Under the pieces are notes generated by a model. The model saw only the letters and a list, made by a program, of their open reading frames with translations. It ran no database searches and was not told where the DNA came from. Shown piece after piece: positions 56,417 through 64,000 of a stretch of 64,000 nt of DNA. The stretch covers positions 1,684,939 to 1,748,938 of the forward strand of contig NZ_AP028056.1 of the NCBI RefSeq assembly GCF_030297015.1. The letters are read 5' to 3'. The position numbers were made by a program, and so were the translations under genes. Position 1 is the first letter of the stretch. Each line of letters opens with the position of its first letter. Source of the DNA: Brooklawnia propionicigenes. GTDB taxonomy: Bacteria > Actinomycetota > Actinomycetes > Propionibacteriales > Propionibacteriaceae.

Positions 56417-57268
56417 ATGACACTCCCCCAGCCCCGTTCGGTTCTGGTCTGGTCCGGGATCATTTCCCTACTCGTCATCGTCTCCAGTGTCGCCGGACTT
56501 ACTGACCCACGCGTCTACGCACACGAGACACAGAACTGGGCCCTCCAGGCCAAGGGTCAAGACGTCGGAAACCTGCTCGCGGTCGTCGTTCTCCTCACCG
56601 CCACCCTCGGCTACCACAAGGGATCACGGCGCGCTGGACTGGTCTGGCTTGGGACCCTGCTGTACCTGATCTACGCATTCGTCGTGTACGCGATGGCGGT
56701 CCACCTCAACTACCTGTTCGGCGTCTACGTCACCGTGTTGGGCCTCGCCGCGTGGGCCGTCATCTTCCACGCCAAGCCCGTGCGTGGCAAGGACTGCCCC
56801 TACCCCAGCGGCCGCCCGCTGACGATGGCAGCGTGGGTGATCATCGGCATCGGCGTGTTGTTCGCCGGCCTGTGGCTGAGCGAACTCGTTCCCGCCCTCC
56901 TCACAGGGACGGTACCGGCAAGCCTCACCGAAGCCGGCCTGTGGGTGAACCCGATCCATGTGATCGACCTGGCGATCGTGTTGCCCGGCTTCATCCTCGC
57001 CGGCGTCGCCGCCCTGCAACGCCGCGAACACGGCCTGTTCTGGTTAGCGCCATGGCTGGTGTTCTCAGCCTTGATGGGATCCAGCATCATCGCGGCCATG
57101 GTGTTGATGCTGATCGCCGGCGCCAGCAACACCACACCGGCCATGGTGATGGTCTCCCTCGTCGTCGTGGCCAGCCTCCTCGCCATCCATGGCTACCTCC
57201 AACACCCGTCCCCTCAACACCTCCGTCCCGACACGCCACGGAGCACAGGCGCGGCCATCCTGAACTAA
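56417..57268 (+). CDS. Multi-pass membrane protein, unknown function
   Basis: A 283-aa protein with about seven hydrophobic helices and a Pro-rich C-terminal tail. ATG 56417 is preceded by TACTGT nine bases upstream and no clear Shine-Dalgarno. I do not recognise the family. It lies between the DUF4386-like gene (divergent) and R3. Confidence 0.75.
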   Translation: MTLPQPRSVLVWSGIISLLVIVSSVAGLTDPRVYAHETQNWALQAKGQDVGNLLAVVVLLTATLGYHKGSRRAGLVWLGTLLYLIYAFVVYAMAVHLNYLFGVYVTVLGLAAWAVIFHAKPVRGKDCPYPSGRPLTMAAWVIIGIGVLFAGLWLSELVPALLTGTVPASLTEAGLWVNPIHVIDLAIVLPGFILAGVAALQRREHGLFWLAPWLVFSALMGSSIIAAMVLMLIAGASNTTPAMVMVSLVVVASLLAIHGYLQHPSPQHLRPDTPRSTGAAILN

Positions 57269-57368
57269 CGCGCGCAGCAGGTGCGCAGTTCACCGTCCCG
57301 TCCCGGGCGGCCGTACACCAGGACACGGTCGCGTCCCAGTCCATGAGGACGACGTTGCCGGTGACCAC

Positions 57369-57699
57369 CGTGGGGAATCCGTGGGGAACACGCCTCCCAT
57401 GTGGGGAATGAACCCGTCACCAAAGGCAGCGCCGGCCGCGTCAGCGAAGCATTCCCCGTTGTCAACAGCCTCGACATCGCCCGGGACACAAGAAAGGCGA
57501 GAGGTTTTCGCCTCCCGCCTTTTCGTCCTATTTGCCCTTGTCAGAGGCTGTTTTTGTGCGCGAGAGAGGAGTTGAACCTCTCTTCTGTCAGCCGATAATG
57601 ACCCCCTGACAAGGTCTTATGTGGGTTGATGGCCACTTCGTCACCTTGTCGTGGGGAATACGTGGGGATTCGATCCGAACCCGAGATCCGCGCGGATCT
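57369..57699. repeat. Attachment-site repeat R3: left arms, tRNA-Leu 3' end, right arms
   Basis: Left arm boxes lie at 57369-57377, 57380-57388 and 57400-57408. The tRNA-Leu fragment at 57558-57581 has a perfect T-stem here (AGAGG/CCTCT), unlike R1 and R2. Right arm boxes lie at 57650-57658 and 57661-57669, 92 bp from the core, and the 16-bp perfect palindrome AGATCCGCGCGGATCT is at 57684-57699. No gene is visible from 57269 to 57943. Confidence 0.75.
57493..57522 (+). terminator. Hairpin terminator in R3
   Basis: The same 12-bp hairpin as in R2, followed by TTTT, about 36 bp before the tRNA fragment. Confidence 0.6.
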
Positions 57700-57943
57700 G
57701 GGGTCCATCGCTGCCCTTCAGCATAGGCGGGGCCCGCCCCGGGATCACTGGCGAGCCAGCGGATCGGGACGCGTGCAGGTTCGGCTCCCTCCTGGGCGCC
57801 GTGAGGCCTGGCAAGTCCGACACCGACCGCTCGCAGCAACAAGAAGGCGCGGGCAACGTTCCGCTTGAGATCGTGCAAGCGCCGCGTCGACGACGAAACC
57901 TTGTCGCAGGGGCTTGGTGAGCAGAGCTCGTCCATCGCGATCG

Positions 57944-58606
57944 TCATGGTAAGCGGCCCACTGAGGGGACCAGCGCCGGCGAAGGCACGATCGGCGGCTC
58001 CGGGGTGATGGCCTCGTCGACGGAGACTGCCTCCCAGCGCATGGGGTCCGTCTGAACTCGGATGTCACTCTCCAGAGCATCGAGCGCGGTATCGGTGACG
58101 GTCGGAGCCGGCTGAGTGGTCTGAAGAATGAGGTCTGCGGCGCCGATGACACGTTGGCCTGTGCTGCGGAGGATGTCGGCGAGGTCACGCTGCTCGGTCA
58201 CCGCGTTGAGGGCCCAGCCGGCGACGTAGTTGAAGGTGTACTGGCTGGAGTCGAGCCCGTGGGCGCTGGTCACCATGTACGCGACGGATTCGGCCTCGAC
58301 TTCGAGGATCCCCCGGCACTCGCGGCCCTGCTGGTCTGGGTGGAGGATCACGTGACCAGCTTCGTGGGCGAGGGTCTTGACGGCCTGGGCGTCGTCGACG
58401 TCATCGCGAACCATGACGAGCCGCCGGCCGAAGTCGGTGTAGCCGTTCGGCCCCCCGAGGTCTGCGCCGCGACGTACGTCGAATCCCCGTTCCTCGAGGA
58501 GGCCTTGGAGGCGTTCCCAAAGTCCGACGGGGGCTTGTCCGGTGAGGAGGGCGGCCTCGCCGATCTTGGGGTCGGGCAGCGGTGGGCCGTCGGTCTGGCG
58601 GATGTC
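57944..58606 (-). pseudogene. ArdC-like antirestriction protein, C-terminal half
   Basis: About 220 codons from DIRQTDGPPLPDP to the stop at 57944. The zincin-type metalloprotease motif AHEAGHVILH is intact. ArdC proteins shield incoming mobile DNA from restriction. The frame is interrupted at 58606 by the Tn554-like element; the matching N-terminal piece lies at 62989-63229 on the same strand. The catalytic half has lost its own start, so it is probably silent. Confidence 0.85.
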
Positions 58607-58678
58607 TTCTCTCGAGTTTTCGAGTTTCTGACGCGTGATTGCCGTGCTGGGCTTGGGTCCTACGAGAGGAGTCCAGCG

Positions 58679-59788
58679 GTGGCGAGTCCAGTGGTTCAGG
58701 CTGTGGAGGAGTTCGTCGGGTACTTGGAGCGGCGAGGCCGGGGCACCTACACGTCCCGGTCGTACCGGCTGGGTCTGGGCAACTTCGGTGAGTGGCTCGC
58801 CGGCAAGAGCATCGAGCTGGCCGCAGTGTCGAAGACTGACGTCGAGGCCTACATCGACCGTTTCGCCCGCGGCCTGGATCGCGGCGGACAGGCCCGCGCT
58901 GCGCGGACGGTGAATCACCGGCTGAGCGTTCTGGCGTCGTTCTTCGGGTTCTTGATCGAGCGGGATACCGACCGTGGCGGCGTGTGGGCGGGCCGGACCA
59001 GCCCGGTGCCGGCGATGACCACCGAACCCACTCACGGGATGGGTGGCGGTGGATCTGCGCCGCCGCGACGGCCGCGCGCCGAGCTTCGGCGGCGTGAGCC
59101 GAGGGCGGAGCCCAAGGTGCTCAGCGACGACCAGGTCAGCGCGCTGATCGAGGGGGCCCGATCGTGGAGGGACAAGGCGATCCTCATCTTGTTGTCCCAA
59201 TCGGGTCAACGAATTGGGGATTGGAGCGCCGAACACGGCCGGCACGGGATCCTCGGCCTCCGTCTGGGCGATCTGGACCGGCGCCGGTCCGCGATGATCG
59301 TGCTGCTGAAAGGCGCCCGAGATCAGCACCGCGTCCCGGTCACGGACACTTTCTGGCAGGCGTTCGACACCTATCGCGACCAGGAGCGCCGCGACGCCAC
59401 CACCGACGCCGCCTGGGTCGGTCTGCGGCGCGGCTGGCCCGAACCGTTGACTTACAGTGCGTTCGAAGCCGCCCTGCGTGCGCTCTCGGCTCGAACCGGC
59501 GTCCCGGTCACCGCCCACATGTTCCGGCACACCGTCGCCACACATGTCGTCGCCACCGCAGGCGTCGCGGTGGCGCAGCAGCTGCTCGGGCACGCCCACG
59601 TGGGCACGACAGTCGACACCTACGCCCACGTCGACCACCAGGCCATGGCCAAGGCCATCGCCGAGATCGAACGGCGAGCTCTCAACGCTAACTCCGAGCC
59701 CAGCTATGCCTTCCACTACTCCCCCTCCACACTGGCCGAACTCGAAGCAGTCACCGCACCCCAACGAGCCGGCGGTGATTCCCGATGA
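58679..59788 (+). CDS. Tyrosine recombinase, TnpA-like (Tn554 family)
   Basis: A 369-aa recombinase. An N-terminal SAM-like core-binding domain (about residues 1-105) is joined by a proline/arginine-rich linker to the catalytic domain. Its residues are R in SGQRIGD near 177, K in LLKG, HxxR in HMFRH near 280, H in LLGHAHVG near 305 and the nucleophile Y in DTYAHV near 316. GTG 58679 has GAGAGGAG upstream and gives the family length; the open frame upstream lies in the ArdC remnant. The stop overlaps the next gene (ATGA). Confidence 0.88.
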   Translation: MASPVVQAVEEFVGYLERRGRGTYTSRSYRLGLGNFGEWLAGKSIELAAVSKTDVEAYIDRFARGLDRGGQARAARTVNHRLSVLASFFGFLIERDTDRGGVWAGRTSPVPAMTTEPTHGMGGGGSAPPRRPRAELRRREPRAEPKVLSDDQVSALIEGARSWRDKAILILLSQSGQRIGDWSAEHGRHGILGLRLGDLDRRRSAMIVLLKGARDQHRVPVTDTFWQAFDTYRDQERRDATTDAAWVGLRRGWPEPLTYSAFEAALRALSARTGVPVTAHMFRHTVATHVVATAGVAVAQQLLGHAHVGTTVDTYAHVDHQAMAKAIAEIERRALNANSEPSYAFHYSPSTLAELEAVTAPQRAGGDSR

Positions 59789-62034
59789 CCTCCACGACCG
59801 ATCTGTTCGTGCTGGCCCGCCACGCACGCGCGACCAGCTACGACAGGGCCACGATCGATGCCGCTGTGAACGCCCACCTGGCTGTGTGGCAGCTGGCACG
59901 CACTCGCGACACAGTGGTCATGCGGACCACAAGGGCGACCCTGGGCGTCGTCGAGTCTCTTCCCGGGGCGACGCTTGAACAGCGTTGGGCCGTGTTCGAA
60001 GCGGAGGTGTGGCCGCGATGGCAGGCCGGTGACAGGCGTCCGCTGCGTCGCGAGGACGGCTGGTCGCTCGGAGTGCGAACCCTGGTGATGGCCCGCCTGG
60101 TCCAGCCCGCCTGGAGTGTCGTATCCGGCTTCCGAATGAGTGAATGGGCCCGGATCCTGCCCGACAACGACCCTATCCGCCGAGCCCGCGACACCCTCGA
60201 GGGGGCGTCGGCGTCCTGCGTTGTGGGAACGCCAGCCATGCGGGCACGCGCTATCGACACTGCCACCAAGCTGATGCTGGTCCGAGGCGTTGACCGCCTC
60301 GACGGCCTGGTCACCGACGACTTGCTGATCCCGCCCACGGGTGGAAAGGCGTTCGACATCCTCGACGCCCTGCTGTGCCAGGTCGGCGCACTGGCTCGAA
60401 CTCCTCGCCGTGGCACCAGCCGTCGCCGCACAGTTCCCCGCCGCACCGAGCGGGAACTGGTGAAGATCAGCGGCGTCCCTGAACCCTTCGCCGAGACCGT
60501 GGCCGTCTACCTGGAGACCTACGCCCGCCGGCTGTCCGACGTGTACGCGACGTTGCGGCACAAGAGCCGCGCGCTGGCCCACTTCTTCAACTACATCGCC
60601 GCCCACCATCCCGACGTGTCCAGCTGCGCCGAGATCACCCCGGCGCAGGCGCGGGGATTCATCCCCTACGCCCTCGAGCTCGCCCGGACCGTGCAGCGCG
60701 CCACAGCCCGAAAAGGCACCAGCGACCGGACCACCGCCTACGCCTGGATGATCGACGTGCGGACCTTCTTCGCCGACCTGTCCACCTGGGCCGCCGAACC
60801 CGGCTCCCCCCTGGAAGGGCACGCACCCTCCGCGGTCATGCTCGCCCGCCACGACCTGCTCGACGCCGGCTACATCAAGGCGCGCAAACGCCAACGCGCC
60901 CAGGTCACCGAAACCGTCCTCGACCTGCAACGCGAGATGCCCAACATCCGAGCATTCGCTCTGCGCCGCTGGCACGACGCCGAACACACCCTCGCCGGCA
61001 ACCCCGAAGACCCCCGGCTGGTCACCGCCGAACGCACCACGTTCTGGGACTGGGCCCTGCTCGAACTGCTGCTCACCTCCGGGCTGCGGATCGAAGAAAC
61101 GCTCGAACTGACCACCCTCGACATCCTCAAACGCAGCCTGGCCAGCGGCGAGATCTACTACCTGCTCCACGTCAAACCGAGCAAGTTCGGCCGGGCCCGC
61201 GTGATCCCCATCGGCAATCAGCTCGGCACCGTGCTCGCCGAGATCATCCGACACCTCAAAACCTTCTACAGCACCAGCCACGTCCCCTTCGTCGACCGCC
61301 GCGACGAACACGAGAAACGGCCCCTGCCACGCGCTCCCTACCTCCTCCAAGGCCTGCGCGGGCCGACCACCTTCACCGCCACGACCGTCCGCGGCCGGCT
61401 CGGCTGGCTCTCCCTCAACGCCGGCGCCGCCCACGCCGACGGCAGCCCCATCAAGCTCACCCCGCACGACTGCCGGCGGCTGTTCGCCTCCGAACACCTC
61501 AACGCCCACACCCCCGTGCACGTCATCCAGGCGCTCCTCGGCCACGCCACCATCGACACCGTCATGGTCTACGCCAAGCTCTACCCCGACGAACTCGTCA
61601 ACGAATATCGCCGAGCCATGCGCGGCATGTACCTCGACGTCCACGGCAGCCAAGGACTCAAGACCCCCACCGCCGACGACTGGCGCCAGCTCGCCACCAC
61701 CCACTCCCTGCGCGACATGGGCACCCACATCTGCGTCCTGCCCGCAGGCGAGCACTGCCCCCGTGGACTCGTCTGCCTCGGCTGCGGCAACGTCCAACCC
61801 AAACGCGGCGCGGTCGACACCTTCCGCGCCATGCTCGCCAGCCACACCAAAGCGCTCGACGAAGCACGCCGACACCACGAACCAGCCGGACAAATCGCCG
61901 CCCGAGAACTCGAAATCGAACGCATCCGAGCCATCATCGCCCGAGCCGAACGACTCGACACCGACGCCGCTGAAGCGCTCGAAGCAGCAGCACAACCAAC
62001 GGCGATGCACCCCGAGGCCGCCCCCGGCCAATAG
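59785..62034 (+). CDS. Large tyrosine recombinase, TnpB-like (Tn554 family)
   Basis: A 749-aa recombinase with the catalytic set R in SGLRIEE near residue 431, K in VKPSKFGR, R in HDCRR near 563, H in LLGHATIDT near 586 and Y in VMVYAKLYPDE near 596. A Cys-rich segment (CVLPAGEHCPRGLVCLGCG, about 650-670) and a long C-terminal helix follow, as in TnpB of Tn554. It is coupled by a 4-bp overlap to the smaller recombinase, with which it probably acts as a complex. Confidence 0.88.
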   Translation: MTSTTDLFVLARHARATSYDRATIDAAVNAHLAVWQLARTRDTVVMRTTRATLGVVESLPGATLEQRWAVFEAEVWPRWQAGDRRPLRREDGWSLGVRTLVMARLVQPAWSVVSGFRMSEWARILPDNDPIRRARDTLEGASASCVVGTPAMRARAIDTATKLMLVRGVDRLDGLVTDDLLIPPTGGKAFDILDALLCQVGALARTPRRGTSRRRTVPRRTERELVKISGVPEPFAETVAVYLETYARRLSDVYATLRHKSRALAHFFNYIAAHHPDVSSCAEITPAQARGFIPYALELARTVQRATARKGTSDRTTAYAWMIDVRTFFADLSTWAAEPGSPLEGHAPSAVMLARHDLLDAGYIKARKRQRAQVTETVLDLQREMPNIRAFALRRWHDAEHTLAGNPEDPRLVTAERTTFWDWALLELLLTSGLRIEETLELTTLDILKRSLASGEIYYLLHVKPSKFGRARVIPIGNQLGTVLAEIIRHLKTFYSTSHVPFVDRRDEHEKRPLPRAPYLLQGLRGPTTFTATTVRGRLGWLSLNAGAAHADGSPIKLTPHDCRRLFASEHLNAHTPVHVIQALLGHATIDTVMVYAKLYPDELVNEYRRAMRGMYLDVHGSQGLKTPTADDWRQLATTHSLRDMGTHICVLPAGEHCPRGLVCLGCGNVQPKRGAVDTFRAMLASHTKALDEARRHHEPAGQIAARELEIERIRAIIARAERLDTDAAEALEAAAQPTAMHPEAAPGQ

Positions 62035-62043
62035 AGTGCTGCG

Positions 62044-62886
62044 GTGCCCCTCACCGCCCGCCAACTCGGCCTGCTCCGGGATTGGCTCGGTGAGTGGAGC
62101 ATCGTCACCGACCACTCCTGGCCGCTGCAAGACACCACCGTGCTGCGCGTCCGCACCACCGACGGTGACCTCGTGGTGAAAGCCAGCGAAACAAGTCACC
62201 ACATCGGACGTGAGATCGAGGCACACGTCCGCGTGCTCAACAACCTCCACGACCACCGATTCCCACACCTGCACCACGCCGACCGCGAGGCCGGCCTGCT
62301 CCTCACCAAATGGATACCCGGCACCCTCGTCGAAGGCACGCCCGCCGAGCACAACCCAGCCGTGTACCGCCAAGCCGGTGCAGCCCTCGCGCAGCTCCAC
62401 GTGAGGCCCGAAACCTCGGAGGACTACCTCCCGACAACCATCGCCAAGATCGAGATCCTCCATGCCACAGCAGGCCGGCTTGGGCTCCTCGACCCCACGA
62501 CGCTGTCCGCCACCCGCCAGCACCTCACCGGGATGCGCGCGCACCCAGTCGAGGTACGGTTCACCCACGGCGACTACCAACCCCGCAACTGGCTCGACGA
62601 CCACGGCACTCTGCGCGTCATCGACTTCGGGCGCGCAGCCCAACGACCCGTCGAAAGCGACCTCATCCGACTGCTGCACCAACAACTCGCCGGCGCCCCC
62701 ACACTGCGCGACGCGTTCTTCGCCGGCTACGGGCACTCGCTCGACAAGTTCGACCCCGACATCCTCAACGCCGAGCACCTCCTTCAAAGCGTCAGCACCG
62801 TCGTCTGGGCACACCAAGTTGGCGACCAGGCCTTCGAGGACAAGGGCCGCGCAATGGTCGAAAGCTTCCTCAGCGGCGAAGTCTGA
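62044..62886 (+). CDS. Aminoglycoside phosphotransferase-family (APH) protein, transposon passenger
   Basis: A 280-aa kinase-fold protein. The catalytic loop THGDYQPRN (HGDxxxxN) is near residue 177 and the metal-binding VIDFGRA near residue 197. It begins with GTG nine bases after the TnpB-like stop. Family members phosphorylate aminoglycosides, macrolides or small alcohols; the substrate cannot be told from sequence. As cargo of a Tn554-like element, drug or toxin resistance is a reasonable guess only. Confidence 0.82.
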   Translation: MPLTARQLGLLRDWLGEWSIVTDHSWPLQDTTVLRVRTTDGDLVVKASETSHHIGREIEAHVRVLNNLHDHRFPHLHHADREAGLLLTKWIPGTLVEGTPAEHNPAVYRQAGAALAQLHVRPETSEDYLPTTIAKIEILHATAGRLGLLDPTTLSATRQHLTGMRAHPVEVRFTHGDYQPRNWLDDHGTLRVIDFGRAAQRPVESDLIRLLHQQLAGAPTLRDAFFAGYGHSLDKFDPDILNAEHLLQSVSTVVWAHQVGDQAFEDKGRAMVESFLSGEV

Positions 62887-62988
62887 CCCGCCGGTCCGCA
62901 ACCCGATACTCGCCAAGAGTCCAACAACCGAGCACAATCGAGCACAACAGCCCAGCCGGGAATCTCGACGCAATTCTCTGGATAACCC

Positions 62989-63229
62989 GTCGAACACCGT
63001 GACGGGCTTCGTGCCGACGACGTGTGTCTGGTGCACGGCGCGGCCCTGGTCGTCGCGCACAGGTTGGCCAGTGTTGTCGAGGCGCGGCTCGCGGCGCGTG
63101 ATCGGCGCGAGGACCTTGATGCCGGACTCGCCTCGGCGCACCTGGCGCCCCATGGCCTTGAACGCCTGGTAGCCGGCGACGTGGGTCGCCTGGGGGTCCT
63201 GCAGCATGATCAGCAGCGAGTTCCCGAAC
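62989..63229 (-). pseudogene. ArdC-like antirestriction protein, N-terminal piece (truncated at both ends)
   Basis: About 80 codons from FGNSLLIMLQDP through GYQAFKAMGRQVRRGE to GTKPVTVFD, matching the N-terminal DUF1738-type domain of ArdC. At the low end it is cut by the Tn554-like element. At the high end the match stops near 63229, where sequence leading to another recombinase begins, so the start codon region is gone. Confidence 0.8.
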
Positions 63230-63405
63230 AAACCCGGCGAATTGCATCCGATGATGTATTCAGGCGGTTGGCTGCATGCCTGCGAGCGTCGGACGGAGTC
63301 CATCGGACGCGGCCGGCCGCTCTCTCGGTGCCCAGTGTATCGCCTAGTGAAGTTTGGTTCGCCGGTGTGCGGATTGCATCGGATGCATGATACGTTCATG
63401 TGCTT

Positions 63406-64000
63406 GTGAGGGGTGTCGAGGGTGATGCGGCGGCGCGGTTGGCGCCTGCTGCGTTGGGTGTTCCGGGGTCGGCCGAGGTGCTGCTCGCGGGCGGGTTGGC
63501 GCTGCTGGCGCCGGAGGAGACTGTCTTCGAGGCGATGCTGGACGGTTGGGCTGTGCAGCAGCGGTCCCGGCTGCTGGTCGACACCACGATCAAACAGCGG
63601 ATCTTCGCGGTCCGCCGGTTCCACCGATTCGCCGGGGAGTATCCGTGGCGATGGACGCCGGCCGACGTCGAGGAGTGGACCTCGGAGCTGGTCGGCGGCG
63701 GTGTCGCGCACTCCTCGGTCCGCTACTACCAGATGGCTGTGTCCCTGTTCTGTGGGTATGTCACCGACCCGCGCTACCGCTGGGCCGAGGTGTGCGAGCT
63801 GCACTTCGGGTCGCACCCGGTGCAGGTCTTCCACGAGTGGAACACCGTCGTGCACCGTGCCGAGTACGAGGGGCGGCCCGGGAACCGGCCGTTCACCCGC
63901 GACGAGCTGCAGGTGTTCTTCGACTACTGCGACCAGCGGGTCGCCCAGGTCGCCGACCGCGGCCGGAAGGGCTGGCTGGCGGCCTACCGGGACGCCACCT
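63406..64000 (+). CDS. Tyrosine recombinase, N-terminal part (possibly first of a recombinase trio), runs off the right edge
   Basis: 198 codons of a tyrosine recombinase: an N-terminal core-binding domain (about residues 50-125) and PFTRDELQVFFDYCD leading into the catalytic domain. The Arg and later catalytic residues lie beyond the edge. GTG 63406 is the likely start, since the nearby ATG 63398 is followed by TGA. Two small inverted repeats precede it (TGCATCGGATGCA at 63375-63387 and CATGA/TCATG at 63386-63400). The protein resembles the first gene of recombinase-in-trio elements, but only the flank beyond the window can confirm that. Confidence 0.75.
   Translation, partial: MRGVEGDAAARLAPAALGVPGSAEVLLAGGLALLAPEETVFEAMLDGWAVQQRSRLLVDTTIKQRIFAVRRFHRFAGEYPWRWTPADVEEWTSELVGGGVAHSSVRYYQMAVSLFCGYVTDPRYRWAEVCELHFGSHPVQVFHEWNTVVHRAEYEGRPGNRPFTRDELQVFFDYCDQRVAQVADRGRKGWLAAYRDAT

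Larger units (their letters stand above)
58607..62991 (+). mobile_element. Tn554-like transposon inserted in ardC
   Basis: A 4,385-bp insertion. The sequence GTC occurs at both borders (58604-58606 and 62989-62991). Deleting the segment gives KPVTVFD-IRQTDG in one ArdC frame. It holds two overlapping tyrosine recombinases and one passenger gene. No terminal inverted repeats are evident, as in Tn554 itself. No tnpC-like gene is seen. Confidence 0.85.

Noticed and set aside
57547-57660. Complete tRNA-Leu gene in R3
   Set aside because: Only the acceptor 3' strand and T-arm match; no anticodon arm, D-arm or 5' acceptor strand is present.
59716-63855. A 1,379-codon open frame on the minus strand
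   Set aside because: Mostly the antisense shadow of the two recombinase genes and the APH gene. It has Val/Gly/Glu-rich composition and no family motifs, except for the short ArdC piece at its 5' end, which is reported separately.
1-64000. CRISPR array
   Set aside because: No regularly spaced direct repeats with variable spacers and no cas genes were found; the only tandem repeats have no spacers.

Overview
The window is high-GC actinobacterial DNA. The gene order fhaA-fhaB-pstP-rodA-pbpA-Ser/Thr kinase at the left end is the conserved actinobacterial cell-envelope signalling operon. Frequent GTG starts, ATGA/GTGA start-stop overlaps and likely leaderless promoters fit Actinomycetota. A member of the Propionibacteriales is my best guess, but nothing here fixes the genus.

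Region 1 (1-28,300) is mostly ordinary chromosome. It holds the envelope signalling operon (minus strand, running off the left edge), a thioredoxin, and an IclR regulator divergent from a KDPG aldolase-KDG kinase pair. Next come a type III polyketide synthase-methyltransferase-FAD monooxygenase operon facing a UbiA-family prenyltransferase, a second methyltransferase and a pirin. Then follow an acyl-CoA synthetase with an acidic tail, a DASS transporter, small envelope proteins, a MalT/LuxR-type regulator, a broken glutaminase, a P-type ATPase homologue that has lost its catalytic aspartate, and a two-META-domain lipoprotein.

Region 2 (28,350-44,900) is a 16.5-kb, six-gene, translationally coupled defence operon. 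Its first three genes are DISARM-like: a 1,722-aa DEAD/DEAH helicase with DUF1998 and a C-terminal nuclease-like tail, a SNF2/DrmD-like helicase, and a 1,300-aa Eco57I/PglX/DrmMI-like adenine methylase. The last two encode an McrB-like AAA+ protein with an unusual array of putative DNA-reader domains and an McrC-like nuclease. Between them sits a free-standing 257-aa second copy of the methylase C-terminal (probable target-recognition) domain. The methylase carries an in-frame run of ten G exactly at the boundary where the duplicated domain starts, so loss or gain of one G would remove that domain. I regard this phase-variable, spare-specificity hybrid system as the most interesting object in the window.

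Region 3 (45,100-48,680) holds a frameshifted PTS EIIA and a small membrane protein divergent from a SorC-family regulator coupled to a GpsA-like dehydrogenase, with a perfect 16-bp palindrome in the divergent region. It ends in a strong terminator hairpin.

Region 4 (48,690 to the right edge) is a composite genomic island. Three repeats carry the 3' end of a tRNA-Leu gene, and each has paired 11-bp-period CGTGGGGAA boxes exactly 92 bp from the tRNA fragment. They look like tandem attachment sites with integrase arm sites. The segments between them carry a HigBA-like toxin-antitoxin pair, AraM/AraL remnants, a DinB protein, a broken WS/DGAT-like gene next to an IS3-family element, and membrane proteins. 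Beyond the third repeat, an ArdC antirestriction gene is split by a 4.4-kb Tn554-like element (two overlapping tyrosine recombinases plus an aminoglycoside-phosphotransferase-like passenger). Joining the two halves at a shared GTC restores the ArdC frame exactly. The window ends inside another tyrosine recombinase, probably the first gene of a recombinase trio.
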